A stretch of DNA of 64,000 bases from Bacillus sp. FJAT-22090 (GTDB taxonomy: Bacteria; Bacillota; Bacilli; Bacillales_A; Planococcaceae): the NCBI RefSeq assembly GCF_001278755.1, contig NZ_CP012601.1, forward strand, positions 744,001 to 808,000, given 5' to 3'. The position numbers and the translations under genes are program-made. Of the stretch, positions 16,695 to 24,876 are shown one piece after another (within the stretch, counting starts at the first letter, position 1; the number at the start of each line of letters is the position of its first letter). The notes under the pieces are model-generated. The model ran no database searches and had not been told where the DNA came from. It saw nothing but the letters and a program-made list of their open reading frames with translations.

Positions 16695-17435
16695 ATGACG
16701 ATATTAAATGATACTTTAAATGTTTTGCAAGATAAAATGGATATGATAAAAATTTCGGACCAAGAGAATTTATGTTTAGTTGGTCCTGTTAAATTACCTA
16801 TTAAACAAGGTGATTTTTCTGCAACTTTTAATTGGTACTCTTGGCTAAAAGTAGATGCGATGGAGTCGAAGGAAGAAGTTATTGCTTCCATTACAAACTC
16901 CCGGTTAGCTTTTGGTCAGCAATCTTCTGCATTAGTGTATGGTGATTTTGCAAATGAAGACGATGTACTCATTCGTATGCATAGCATTTGTCATACAGGA
17001 GACATTTTTGGAAGCCAGCGTTGTGATTGTGGATACCAGTTACATGAATCAATGAAGATGATCGTAGAACATGGTTGTGGGGCGATATTTTATTTGGCGG
17101 ATCACGAAGGACGTGGGATTGGTCTTTTTTCTAAATCTTTGGCTTACCTTTTACAAGAGAATGGGTATGACACAGTGGAAGCAAATCAAGCTTTAGGGTT
17201 TGAGGATGATACTCGTTCCTATGAAGAGGCTATTCGAGTATTAGAAGCTTTAAGAGAAAAGCCAGTTACGCTTATTACGAACAATCCTAAGAAGCTTGAC
17301 GCACTAAAAGCTCACGGGTTATTAGCAGATCATCATGTACCTTTATGGGGTGGAATGACAGATACAAATCGTTTTTATTTGGAAACAAAAGTCCAAAAAT
17401 CAGGTCATATCAAAGAATCTACTATAAATAGTTAA
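16695..17435 (+). CDS. ribA: GTP cyclohydrolase II (RibA-type)
   Basis: A 246-residue single-domain enzyme that opens GTP to the first riboflavin intermediate. The zinc site is intact: HSICHTGDIFGSQRCDC. EGRGIGL, DTVEANQALGF, DDTRSY and ITNNPKK follow in family order. The stretch usually read as YxRQEGRGIGL is YLADHEGRGIGL here, a local variation close to the active site. No RibB domain is fused to it. The start ATG 16695 is preceded by a weak GGTGAG; an ATG at 16656 is possible. RibD follows after 13 bases. Confidence 0.85.
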   Translation: MTILNDTLNVLQDKMDMIKISDQENLCLVGPVKLPIKQGDFSATFNWYSWLKVDAMESKEEVIASITNSRLAFGQQSSALVYGDFANEDDVLIRMHSICHTGDIFGSQRCDCGYQLHESMKMIVEHGCGAIFYLADHEGRGIGLFSKSLAYLLQENGYDTVEANQALGFEDDTRSYEEAIRVLEALREKPVTLITNNPKKLDALKAHGLLADHHVPLWGGMTDTNRFYLETKVQKSGHIKESTINS

Positions 17436-17448
17436 GGAGTGCATGGCG

Positions 17449-18561
17449 ATGAATACCGATCAAGATTATATGCGCCTAGCACTTAATTTAGCTGCAAGTG
17501 CAAAAGGTAATACGAACCCAAATCCAATTGTCGGAGCTGTGATTGTGAAGAATGGTGTCATAGTCGGAACAGGATTACATCGTAAAGCAGGGGAGCCGCA
17601 TGCGGAAGTACATGCATTTAATATGGCTGGTGAGCATTCAAAAGGAGCCACACTTTATGTAACGTTAGAGCCTTGCTCTCATTTTGGAAAGACTCCACCC
17701 TGTGCAAACCTTGTAAAGGAATCAGATGTAAGTCGTGTAGTTGTTGCAATGCAGGATCCAAACCCAGAAGTTGCTGGTAGAGGTATAAAGCTTTTGCGTG
17801 ATGCTGGAATTGAAGTAGAAGTCGGTGTACTAGAAGAAGAGGCAAAAAAACTTAATGAGCGATTCATTCATAACATGATTACACAACGTCCCTTTGTCAT
17901 TTCAAAATTTGCAATGACGTTAGACGGTAAGCTTGCTACCCATACAGGTCATTCGAAATGGATTACTGGTGAGGAAGCAAGAGCAGATGTACACAAGCTC
18001 CGCGATGAAGTAGATGCTATTTTGGTTGGGGTTGGAACTGTGTTGGTAGATAATCCTTCATTAACAACTAGATTACCGGAGGGCCAAGGAAAAAACCCAA
18101 TCCGTATCGTTTTAGACAGTCAATTAAGAACGCCATTAGATGCACATGTTTTACAAACTGATGAGGCTGATACAATTATTGTAACATCCAATAGTGTAGA
18201 TTTAGAAACAGTAAAACCGTATAAAGAAAAAGGTGTTTCCTTCATTTTTGTATCAAAAGATGACAAAGGATTGAACATTCTGGAGATGTTAAAAAAGCTT
18301 TTTGAAAGAGGAATTACGGACGTGCTCGTAGAAGGAGGAGGCGAGGTTAATGCTTCTTTTTTAAGAGCAGGTTTAATCGATAAATACTTTGTTTATATAG
18401 CGCCAAAAGTGTTAGGCGGAAGAAATTCGCTAACACCCTTTGCGGGAAGTAATATAGATTCAATGAATGCGGCAAACCTTTTATCTTTTGATGAAGTGCA
18501 AATCTTTGGGGAAGATATTAGGATTACTGCGTATCCAAATCAGGGTGTTGATCAGAAGTGA
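17449..18561 (+). CDS. ribD: Bifunctional riboflavin deaminase/reductase RibD
   Basis: 370 residues carrying the second and third riboflavin steps. The deaminase zinc site is PHAEVHAFNMAG with TLEPCSHFGKTPPC; the reductase domain starts near FAMTLDGKLATHTGHSKWI and has ILVGVGTVLVDNPSL and LVEGGGEVNASFL. AAGGAG lies 9 bases before ATG 17449 and only 3 before the ATG at 17443, so the downstream start is preferred. Its end overlaps the monooxygenase start (GTGA), which indicates coupling. Confidence 0.93.
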   Translation: MNTDQDYMRLALNLAASAKGNTNPNPIVGAVIVKNGVIVGTGLHRKAGEPHAEVHAFNMAGEHSKGATLYVTLEPCSHFGKTPPCANLVKESDVSRVVVAMQDPNPEVAGRGIKLLRDAGIEVEVGVLEEEAKKLNERFIHNMITQRPFVISKFAMTLDGKLATHTGHSKWITGEEARADVHKLRDEVDAILVGVGTVLVDNPSLTTRLPEGQGKNPIRIVLDSQLRTPLDAHVLQTDEADTIIVTSNSVDLETVKPYKEKGVSFIFVSKDDKGLNILEMLKKLFERGITDVLVEGGGEVNASFLRAGLIDKYFVYIAPKVLGGRNSLTPFAGSNIDSMNAANLLSFDEVQIFGEDIRITAYPNQGVDQK

Positions 18562-19640
18562 ATTATAAAGTAGATGTTTGTATAGTTGGGGCAGGTCCTG
18601 GAGGTGCGCTGCTTGCCTATTTACTGGCGAAGAAAAATGTTTCGGTAGTGCTTTTGGAAAGATCACACGAAGTTGGAAAAGCATTTCGAGGTGAACATTT
18701 AAATGAAGAAGGCGAAGCAATTTTAAAAGAACACGGTCTTTTTGATGCAGTGGAACAATTAGGATTACTTCGAATGGAAAAGCTAGAGTATTGGCATGAT
18801 GGAAAACCATTTAAAACAATACTACCAGACCCACAAGTGGGACATCTTGGTATTCATGTTCCTCAAAGTCATCTTTTAACTGTTTTATTACAGGCTGCAC
18901 AGCAATATCCAGCTTTTAACTGTATGATGAATACTAAAGTACTGGAGCTATTAAAAGATGATTCAGGAATTTTTTGTGGTGTCAAAGCAACAAAAGATGG
19001 GGAAGAAGTTATCATAGAGAGTCAATTAGTAGTTGGAGCAGATGGCCGATACTCAACCGTGAGAAAAAAAGCGGGAATTGATGCAACTCTTCGTAAACAT
19101 GGATATGATTTGCTTTGGGCTAAAATACCTGCTCCAACTAGCTGGGAGCCGTCGATAAAAATGGCACTTATTGGTGACAAACAACTTTCTCTCTTTACTC
19201 AAGCGCAGGGATATATACAAATTGGGTGGAATATTGAGGAAGGTTCTTTTTCTTCACTTAGAAAACAACCATTTACTCCTTTTATTGAACAGCTTATTCT
19301 GGCATTTCCGCAGCTTAAGGAAACTGTTCATCAGCATATTCAATCTTGGCAGGACTTCGTCTTATTAGATGTGTATAGTAGTAAAAGTGAGAATTGGGGT
19401 AAAGAAGGCGTAGTGTTGATCGGTGACGCTGTTCACACGATGACACCAACCGGTGCATTTGGTTTAAATAGTGCATTAAAAGATGCTGATTTACTCGCAT
19501 CTCTCATTGATGAAAATTATATATCTCAGCTTGATTTTACAAGTTGTGCTACGCAAAGAAAAAAAGAAGTTGAAAAGATTCAAGCGATTCAAATTGAGAA
19601 AGAACAATCATTTGCCTCACAATTTGTCGTTTTGGCTTAA
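18558..19640 (+). CDS. FAD-dependent monooxygenase (aromatic-ring hydroxylase type)
   Basis: A 360-residue group A flavoprotein. CIVGAGPGGALLAYLLAKK is the FAD fold, GADGRYSTVRKKAGI the GADG region and VVLIGDAVHTMTPTGAFG the GD motif contacting ribityl phosphate. The GTG start overlaps the RibD stop by four bases, so it is translated together with the riboflavin enzymes. That linkage suggests either a use of the flavin made there or oxidation of a flavin/pterin-like intermediate; neither can be shown from sequence. Confidence 0.8.
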   Translation: MNYKVDVCIVGAGPGGALLAYLLAKKNVSVVLLERSHEVGKAFRGEHLNEEGEAILKEHGLFDAVEQLGLLRMEKLEYWHDGKPFKTILPDPQVGHLGIHVPQSHLLTVLLQAAQQYPAFNCMMNTKVLELLKDDSGIFCGVKATKDGEEVIIESQLVVGADGRYSTVRKKAGIDATLRKHGYDLLWAKIPAPTSWEPSIKMALIGDKQLSLFTQAQGYIQIGWNIEEGSFSSLRKQPFTPFIEQLILAFPQLKETVHQHIQSWQDFVLLDVYSSKSENWGKEGVVLIGDAVHTMTPTGAFGLNSALKDADLLASLIDENYISQLDFTSCATQRKKEVEKIQAIQIEKEQSFASQFVVLA

Positions 19641-19655
19641 TTTAGGAGGATATTC

Positions 19656-20216
19656 GTGAAGTTTGGTTTTGATATTGACGATACATTAATTAATCTAAGA
19701 GAGCATGCCTTTCATTTATATAACAAAAAATTGAATCAAAATATAGCTTTGGATGTATTTCAAGCATTGAAAACTGTGGAAATACATGAAGCGTTTGGGA
19801 TGGAAAAAGAAGCAGGAAATACTATGTGGAATAACTTATTGGAAGAAATTTATTTTACTGATTGTCCTGCCTATGAAGGAGCTCTAGAAACATTACAGCA
19901 ACTAAAAAAAGATGGACATGAAATTTTTTATATTACTTCACGCCCCAAAAAATACTGTCTGCAAACACGAGAATGGATGAAAGCTAAAGGTTTTCCAGTG
20001 GAAGATGGGCATTTTTATTGTGGAATGCAAGATGCAGAAAAAATAGCAACAATTCAAGAACTTGAACTAGACTTTTATTTTGATGATAAACCAGCTGTAT
20101 TGGAAACCCTAAGTGGGGTAGCTTCCAAAGTGTATATAATGGACCAGTCTTATAACCAACAGGTGGAACTACCTAGGTTGAAGAACTGGGCCGATTTAGA
20201 AAAAATTATTCACTAA
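19656..20216 (+). CDS. HAD-fold phosphatase, 5'-nucleotidase (NT5C)-like
   Basis: 186 residues. Motif I is FGFDIDDTLI (DxDxT), YITSRPKKY gives motif II, and the acidic motif is FYFDDKPAVLETL. The layout resembles NT5C-type deoxyribonucleotidases and YqfW/YorS-like proteins. The start is GTG 19656 behind TTAGGAGG, 15 bases after the monooxygenase. Given the operon, a role as the phosphatase that removes phosphate from the RibD product is possible but unproven. Confidence 0.72.
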   Translation: MKFGFDIDDTLINLREHAFHLYNKKLNQNIALDVFQALKTVEIHEAFGMEKEAGNTMWNNLLEEIYFTDCPAYEGALETLQQLKKDGHEIFYITSRPKKYCLQTREWMKAKGFPVEDGHFYCGMQDAEKIATIQELELDFYFDDKPAVLETLSGVASKVYIMDQSYNQQVELPRLKNWADLEKIIH

Positions 20217-20221
20217 TCAAT

Positions 20222-20390
20222 GTGCTTACGAGTAGTCTTCTGGACAATGGTTAGACTGACATGTAAGTTTAAACGGCTGACTTCAGTAAGCAAGAAATTA
20301 GAAGTGGGCTTATTATTTCATAGGTTAAGAAGAGTGATCACGTTCGTTAGGGAAAGCCTATCGTCTCTTTATGGGATGGTAGGCTTTTTT
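20222..20390 (+). ncRNA. Possible structured RNA ending in a terminator
   Basis: Downstream of the HAD gene, CTTAC-TAGTCT pairs with AGACTGA-GTAAG to make a long stem-loop. A later GTAAGC can pair alternatively with the same GCTTAC, and a strong terminator (AAAGCCTATC with GGTAGGCTTTTTT, 20353-20390) closes the stretch. No gene on the plus strand follows within 800 bases, so it is not an obvious leader. It may be only the 3' untranslated end of the operon. I cannot match it to a known RNA family. Confidence 0.3.
20353..20390 (+). terminator. Terminator of the ribA-ribD operon
   Basis: AAAGCCTATC pairs with GATGGTAGGCTTT (one bulge) and a T6 run follows. Confidence 0.8.
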
Positions 20391-20584
20391 GCATTTTATT
20401 CGATCTATGCTTGTAGACATGAACTTCAAAGATGCAATGACCTTTGGATTAATCATGAACAGAATAAGTAAAGCGTTTGTGAAATCAGAAAACCCAGATC
20501 ATGTTTATGCATGAGATAGTACAACTATCATTTCCTGGTTTATAATTTTTGAATCTAAAGCTACGTTTATCAGTAAGTAATGAC

Positions 20585-20624
20585 AAAACTGATCCGTATT
20601 TCAAAATAAGTACGGATCAGTTTT
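20585..20624. terminator. Bidirectional terminator
   Basis: AAAACTGATCCGTA pairs perfectly with TACGGATCAGTTTT over 14 bases. It lies downstream of the second Spo0E-like gene (minus strand). Confidence 0.85.
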
Positions 20625-20742
20625 AATAAATGATTTTTAAAGCACTGATTATTGTGTATAAGCAACTTATAAAGTAGACCATGGATGTGCGCTTGCTAAA
20701 CATTACACATGAGCGTCTGTCTTTAAAATAGTATATATGTTT

Positions 20743-20907
20743 TTAAGACACTTTTTCAAAATACTTATTGAGTAACACGTCTAGTTCTTGACTACAGGAG
20801 ACGACAAGTGGATGGCTATATCCGAACTTCTTAGCCATATTGTACATAACTTTCCTTTTCATCTCAATCTGAACTAATAATGTATTACCTTTCAACAAAG
20901 TTTTCAC
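20743..20907 (-). CDS. Spo0E-family aspartyl-phosphate phosphatase (paralogue 2)
   Basis: 54 residues with the core SHPLVVSCSQELDVLLNKY (SQELD motif). It should act on phosphorylated Spo0A. The GTG start at 20907 stands after GGAGGAAGAATT, exactly as in the copy at 14197-14400. The two proteins share the run MKRK-MY-AKK-G-SHPLVVS-SQELD, so they are clear paralogues in one window. Confidence 0.85.
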   Translation of the reverse strand: MKTLLKGNTLLVQIEMKRKVMYNMAKKFGYSHPLVVSCSQELDVLLNKYFEKVS

Positions 20908-21218
20908 AATTCTTCCTCCATAAAGTATATTTCGCTTCATTTCTTGACGAGTTTTTCTAGTATGTAGGGAAGCAACTAGTACATTGTATAATATCCAAAT
21001 TAAAAAATTTGTCGTATTGTGGAAAAATAATGAAAGTTCACAAATTTGTCATAAGTTATATGTATAAAAGTCGAAGAAGTGAAAATTTTGGAAATCTGAA
21101 ATGTAAATGAAACAATTTTCCCGTATAAACGTATACATTTCATGAGGCGAGAAGAAAACAGAGCAATAGGTAGAACGATAAGATGAAAGAATAAAATACA
21201 GGTTTCAAGGAGATTATC
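20908..21218. other. Gene-free divergent region with the conserved Spo0E upstream block
   Basis: About 310 bases between the Spo0E-like gene and a NUDIX gene. GAAGCAACTAGTACATTGTATA (20969 on, in two pieces GAAGCAACTAGT and ACATTGTATA) and AAATTTGTCGTATTGTG at 21005 repeat the block found at 14466-14520. A further AAATTTGTCATAAG lies at 21043. Nothing else was recognised here. Confidence 0.45.
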
Positions 21219-21782
21219 ATGAAAAAATGGAAAAAGTTAAAATCACAATATGTATATAAAACAGAATTTGGAAATTTACGAGCGGATCAATGTGAATTAC
21301 CTGATGGGCAAATCATAAACAATTATTACGTGAATGAATATGCGGATTGGGTCAATGCCATCGTTCTTACAAAAGAGAATAAGATTATTCTTGTTAAGCA
21401 ATATAGGTATGCTGCTGAAGACTTCTTCTTAGAAATTCCTGCAGGTAAACCAGAGGGGGAGGAAAAATATGAGCAAGCTATAGTAAGGGAAGTACGAGAA
21501 GAGACAGGCTATATTACGGATAAAAAGCCTATTTTAATTGGAGAGTTTTATGTGAATCCAGCTACTCAAACGAATAAAGTAGTGACGTTTTTATTAGAAG
21601 ATACATATAAAGCATTTGGTCAAGAGCTAGACACCACTGAGTTTATAGATGTGGAGTTAGTCGACATCAATCATATGCACTCTATGATTACAAATGGTGA
21701 AATTAATCAACTTTTTACTGCTAGTGCTTTCTATATGTTTAAGGCATACTTAAACGAAAGAATTGGATTAAAAAATTTATAA
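21219..21782 (+). CDS. NUDIX hydrolase, ADP-ribose pyrophosphatase-like
   Basis: 187 residues. The Nudix box is complete: GKPEGEEKYEQAIVREVREETGYI. EIPAGKPE just before it and FYVNPATQTNKV after it resemble ADP-ribose and nucleotide-sugar pyrophosphatases, although the exact substrate cannot be fixed. ATG 21219 follows CAAGGAG. It begins a run of three hydrolase genes in the same direction. Confidence 0.82.
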   Translation: MKKWKKLKSQYVYKTEFGNLRADQCELPDGQIINNYYVNEYADWVNAIVLTKENKIILVKQYRYAAEDFFLEIPAGKPEGEEKYEQAIVREVREETGYITDKKPILIGEFYVNPATQTNKVVTFLLEDTYKAFGQELDTTEFIDVELVDINHMHSMITNGEINQLFTASAFYMFKAYLNERIGLKNL

Positions 21783-21814
21783 GAATTATATTGAAGTGAA
21801 GAGAGGTTATGTAA

Positions 21815-22477
21815 ATGTTCAGAGGGATTATATTTGATTTTGATGGTTTAATTGTAGATACAGAGACAGTCTGGTATGAGGCTTTTAAAGAAGCTTTGTT
21901 TAATAGTCATTCTGTTGAATTAGGGCTACCAGGGTACGCTAATTGTATAGGGACTGGTAATGAAGTTTTATATAAACATTTTCGTGAGCTGGTTGGAAAT
22001 ACAGTAGACTGTGAGCAAATAGAAAACGATGCATTATTAATATATACAAATAAAATGCAAGAACCAGTTCTTAGAGAAGGTGTGAAAGAATATTTGGAGG
22101 AAGCAAAAAGCCACAACTTAATAATTGGCTTAGCTTCAAGTTCATCCAAACAATGGGTAACTACTTATTTAGAACAACTAGGTATTATACAATATTTTGA
22201 TGTGATTAATACAAGAGATGATGTCAACAAAGTTAAGCCCCATCCTGAGTTATATGTAAAAACCTTAAAGGACTGTGAGCTGTTACCGACAGAGACTATT
22301 GCTTTTGAAGACTCATTAAATGGATTAACTGCAGCAAAAAAAGCAGGAATAAGATGTGTGATAGTTCCAAATGATGTGACTAGTAATCTACCATTTAATA
22401 ATCATGATTATCATTTGAATTCCATGAAACAAGAATCACTAGAACAAGTGATGAAAAAATTGGGACGTATAGTCTAA
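21815..22477 (+). CDS. HAD-superfamily hydrolase, beta-phosphoglucomutase-like (YhcW type)
   Basis: 220 residues. FDFDGLIVDTETVW is motif I with cap insertion, LASSSSKQW motif II, VKPHPELYVKTL motif III lysine region and AFEDSLNGLTAAKKAG motif IV. It is probably a phosphatase or mutase on a small phosphorylated sugar or nucleotide. AGAGAGGT precedes ATG 21815; the NUDIX gene ends 33 bases before. Confidence 0.85.
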   Translation: MFRGIIFDFDGLIVDTETVWYEAFKEALFNSHSVELGLPGYANCIGTGNEVLYKHFRELVGNTVDCEQIENDALLIYTNKMQEPVLREGVKEYLEEAKSHNLIIGLASSSSKQWVTTYLEQLGIIQYFDVINTRDDVNKVKPHPELYVKTLKDCELLPTETIAFEDSLNGLTAAKKAGIRCVIVPNDVTSNLPFNNHDYHLNSMKQESLEQVMKKLGRIV

Positions 22478-22495
22478 TTAAAGGAGACGATTAAT

Positions 22496-23077
22496 TTGAC
22501 TACTGTTGCACTAATTAGGCATGGAATGACAGAATGGAATGTATTAGGAAAAGCCCATGGAATAACTGATATCCCTTTAAATTTATCCGGTGAAAACCAA
22601 GCATATGCACTAGCAGATAGACTATCTATGGAAGGCAAATGGGACATAATTGTATCAAGTGATTTACTTCGTGCTAAGGAAACTGCTCAAATTATTTCTC
22701 GCAAATTAGATGCTCTTACATGCATTTTTGACGAAAGAATTCGTGAAATTAACTGTGGAGATATCGAAGGAACTACGGAAGAAGAAAGGATAAAAAAATG
22801 GGGGAACAATTGGAGAGAACAGGAGCTCGGAATGGAGAAATTTGAAGAAGTTTCTGTTCGAGGGTCGTTATTTTTAGATGAATTAGTGACTACATATAAA
22901 AATAAGCATATTTTAGTTGTAAGTCATGGTGCGTTAATTGGTCTCACATTACAACATTTACTTCCTGAGAAATTTACAACAACTTATATTGAAAATGCAT
23001 CGATTACTTTACTGACACACATGAAAAACGAATGGAATTGTTCTCTTTATAATTGCACAAATCACTTAGTGAATTAA
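22496..23077 (+). CDS. Histidine phosphatase family protein
   Basis: 193 residues of the phosphoglycerate-mutase-like superfamily. LIRHGMTEWN is the catalytic RHG motif, SSDLLRAKETA and REINCGDIEG follow, and the second histidine is in VVSHGALIG. Substrates of such proteins vary widely. The start is TTG 22496 after AAAGGAGACG. It ends the three-gene hydrolase group; a terminator follows at 23111. Confidence 0.85.
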   Translation: MTTVALIRHGMTEWNVLGKAHGITDIPLNLSGENQAYALADRLSMEGKWDIIVSSDLLRAKETAQIISRKLDALTCIFDERIREINCGDIEGTTEEERIKKWGNNWREQELGMEKFEEVSVRGSLFLDELVTTYKNKHILVVSHGALIGLTLQHLLPEKFTTTYIENASITLLTHMKNEWNCSLYNCTNHLVN

Positions 23078-23110
23078 GTTCTTAAATAAAAGAAGGAACT
23101 CCATGAATGA

Positions 23111-23143
23111 AGCATCTTCTTATAGTATAGAAGTGCTTTTTTT
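23111..23143 (+). terminator. Rho-independent terminator
   Basis: AGCATCTTCT pairs with AGAAGTGCT (one bulge) and a run of seven Ts follows. Confidence 0.7.
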
Positions 23144-23153
23144 AATTTGTAAT

Positions 23154-23244
23154 TGTTTTACATGTTTTAGATGAAGGATTAAGTTATCTTGATGAAGAAT
23201 ATTATGAAATACAGGTATATTTTTCAAAAACAGTAAGTGCTTAA
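23154..23244 (+). pseudogene. Short decayed coding remnant
   Basis: An open frame without a start codon reads VLDEGLSYLDEEYY then EIQVYFSKTVSA and a stop. Its composition is protein-like, but it is bounded upstream by TAA. It looks like the last 25-30 codons of a lost gene; the parent family is not recognised. Confidence 0.3.
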
Positions 23245-23343
23245 TATAAAAAGGGCATGTCAATAAAATTAGTAGAGTCCTTTTATGTTAAGAACATATT
23301 ATTAAAGAGAGGATAGGAAAATTGTTACAGGAGGTATAAATGG

Positions 23344-23868
23344 ATGAATAAATTAGTTATCCTTCTCCTTTTTTTACTGTTGTTATCAGGATGTAAGGAT
23401 GATTCTACTAAAGTTAATGAAGTTAATGGAATAGAAAAAGATTTGCAATCGCAAATAGCTCAGCTTGAAATAGAAAAGAAGCAGTTGAAAGATCAAGTAA
23501 CGGAAATGCAAAAGATTCTTGATGAAGAGAGAGATTCTTTAAGGACGACAATGAATTTAACATTTAAACTTTTAACAGCTATGGAGAAAAAAGATTTTAT
23601 ATATATTTCCTCCATCGCTTCATCAAATGTTCAAATTGATGAACAAGACAGTTCTATTTTATTTGATCAACAAAACTATAGGCTCGAACTTACCGATAAA
23701 ACTGTACATAATTTAGAAAACTTAGAGTATCGATTTTATGATTTAGAGGATGACAAGATGACTATAGGATTCGCTAAATATTTTTTGGAAGGGCATAGTA
23801 CCATATATTTTGAATTTATCAACGTTGAAGGTACATGGTTAATAGATTATATAGTTACGAATGCATAA
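23344..23868 (+). CDS. Lipoprotein with coiled-coil segment
   Basis: 174 residues. A lipobox LLLLSGC places the lipidated cysteine at about residue 17, so the protein is anchored outside the membrane. Residues 32-68 (KDLQSQIAQLEIEKKQ and following) form a heptad-rich coiled coil, followed by a compact alpha/beta domain ending IDYIVTNA. The family is not recognised. The start ATG 23344 follows CAGGAGGT at 12 bases. Confidence 0.7.
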   Translation: MNKLVILLLFLLLLSGCKDDSTKVNEVNGIEKDLQSQIAQLEIEKKQLKDQVTEMQKILDEERDSLRTTMNLTFKLLTAMEKKDFIYISSIASSNVQIDEQDSSILFDQQNYRLELTDKTVHNLENLEYRFYDLEDDKMTIGFAKYFLEGHSTIYFEFINVEGTWLIDYIVTNA

Positions 23869-23896
23869 TAGTGTGGTTAGTGGAAGGAGTTTACTT

Positions 23897-24361
23897 ATGA
23901 ACATAAGACTTGCAGAGAGAAAAGACTTTGACCAATTAATACAAATGAGATGGGATTTTACAATTGAAGATTATGAAACGAAATCTTTCGGTGAAAACGA
24001 GATGGATTCGTTTAAATTGGAGTGTCAAACATTTTTAGAAAATGCGATGAATAGTGGGAATTGGTTTATTTGGGTCGCTGAGGAGGACGAAAAAATCGTA
24101 TCCCATATTTACATCGAACTAATTCAAAAAGTACCTCGTCCCGGAAGAATCACTTTTCCATTTGCTTATATGACGAATGTATATACGATTAAAGAATACA
24201 GAAGCAAAGGAATCGGAAGTAAATTGATGAAGACAATACATGAATGGGTTAAACAAAATAAATATGAATTCATTATCGTATGGCCAAGTGATGCCAGCAG
24301 AAATTACTACGAAAGGAATGGATATAAACTTTGTAAAGAACCTATGGAATTCTTTTATTAA
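23897..24361 (+). CDS. GNAT-family N-acetyltransferase
   Basis: 154 residues with a complete acetyltransferase fold: MNIRLAERKDFDQLIQMRW at the start, YTIKEYRSKGIGSKLMKTI as the acetyl-CoA loop (R-x-x-G-x-G) and NYYERNGYKL at the end. The ATG at 23897 is placed by GGAAGGAG; the frame from 23861 overlaps the lipoprotein stop. The acceptor is unknown. Confidence 0.82.
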   Translation: MNIRLAERKDFDQLIQMRWDFTIEDYETKSFGENEMDSFKLECQTFLENAMNSGNWFIWVAEEDEKIVSHIYIELIQKVPRPGRITFPFAYMTNVYTIKEYRSKGIGSKLMKTIHEWVKQNKYEFIIVWPSDASRNYYERNGYKLCKEPMEFFY

Positions 24362-24393
24362 TTAATTTAAGTAGAGTCGGGAGAAGAATAAAG

Positions 24394-24804
24394 ATGACAT
24401 ATAAAGTGATTGAAAAATTAAATGAAAACCAGCTTAATCATTTACTAGCTTTGTTTAAAAATGAATGGTGGACGAAAAATAGACAAGCTATAGATATAAA
24501 AAAAATGCTAGAAAATAGTAATGTAGTTATTGGGCTTCTTCATGAAGAAACGGATGAATTGGTTGGTTTTGCAAGAGTTATTACAGATACTGTTTACCGA
24601 GCTTTTATATTCGATGTAATTGCAAAAGAAGAATACAGAAATAGTGGTATTGGCAAGATTTTGATGGATTCTATTTTAAGCCATCCACTTGTACGAGATG
24701 TTGATAGAGTCGAACTTTATTGTCCTGATCGATTAGTTTCCTATTATGAGAAGTGGGGATTTTCAACAGATGTTAATGGCAGCAACTTAATGAGAAAAAA
24801 ATAA
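24394..24804 (+). CDS. GNAT-family N-acetyltransferase
   Basis: 136 residues. VIGLLHEETDELVGFARV, then AKEEYRNSGIGKILMDSI (acetyl-CoA loop) and LVSYYEKWGFS at the C-terminus define the fold. It follows another GNAT gene by 32 bases but is not closely similar, so this is a pair of unrelated acetyltransferases rather than a duplication. The acceptor is unknown. Confidence 0.82.
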   Translation: MTYKVIEKLNENQLNHLLALFKNEWWTKNRQAIDIKKMLENSNVVIGLLHEETDELVGFARVITDTVYRAFIFDVIAKEEYRNSGIGKILMDSILSHPLVRDVDRVELYCPDRLVSYYEKWGFSTDVNGSNLMRKK

Positions 24805-24816
24805 GATGAAAATGAA

Positions 24817-24851
24817 AGAACCTCCACTATGTATATGCAAAGGGAGGTTCT
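24817..24851 (-). terminator. Terminator of namA
   Basis: On the minus strand AGAACCTCC pairs with GGAGGTTCT, followed by TTTCATTTTCAT. Confidence 0.6.
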
Positions 24852-24876
24852 AATTCTGTTCTATAAGATAGCCAAT

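Noticed and set aside
20220-20471. 83-codon frame downstream of the HAD gene
   Set aside because: It spans a terminator, lacks a ribosome site and has no protein-like pattern.
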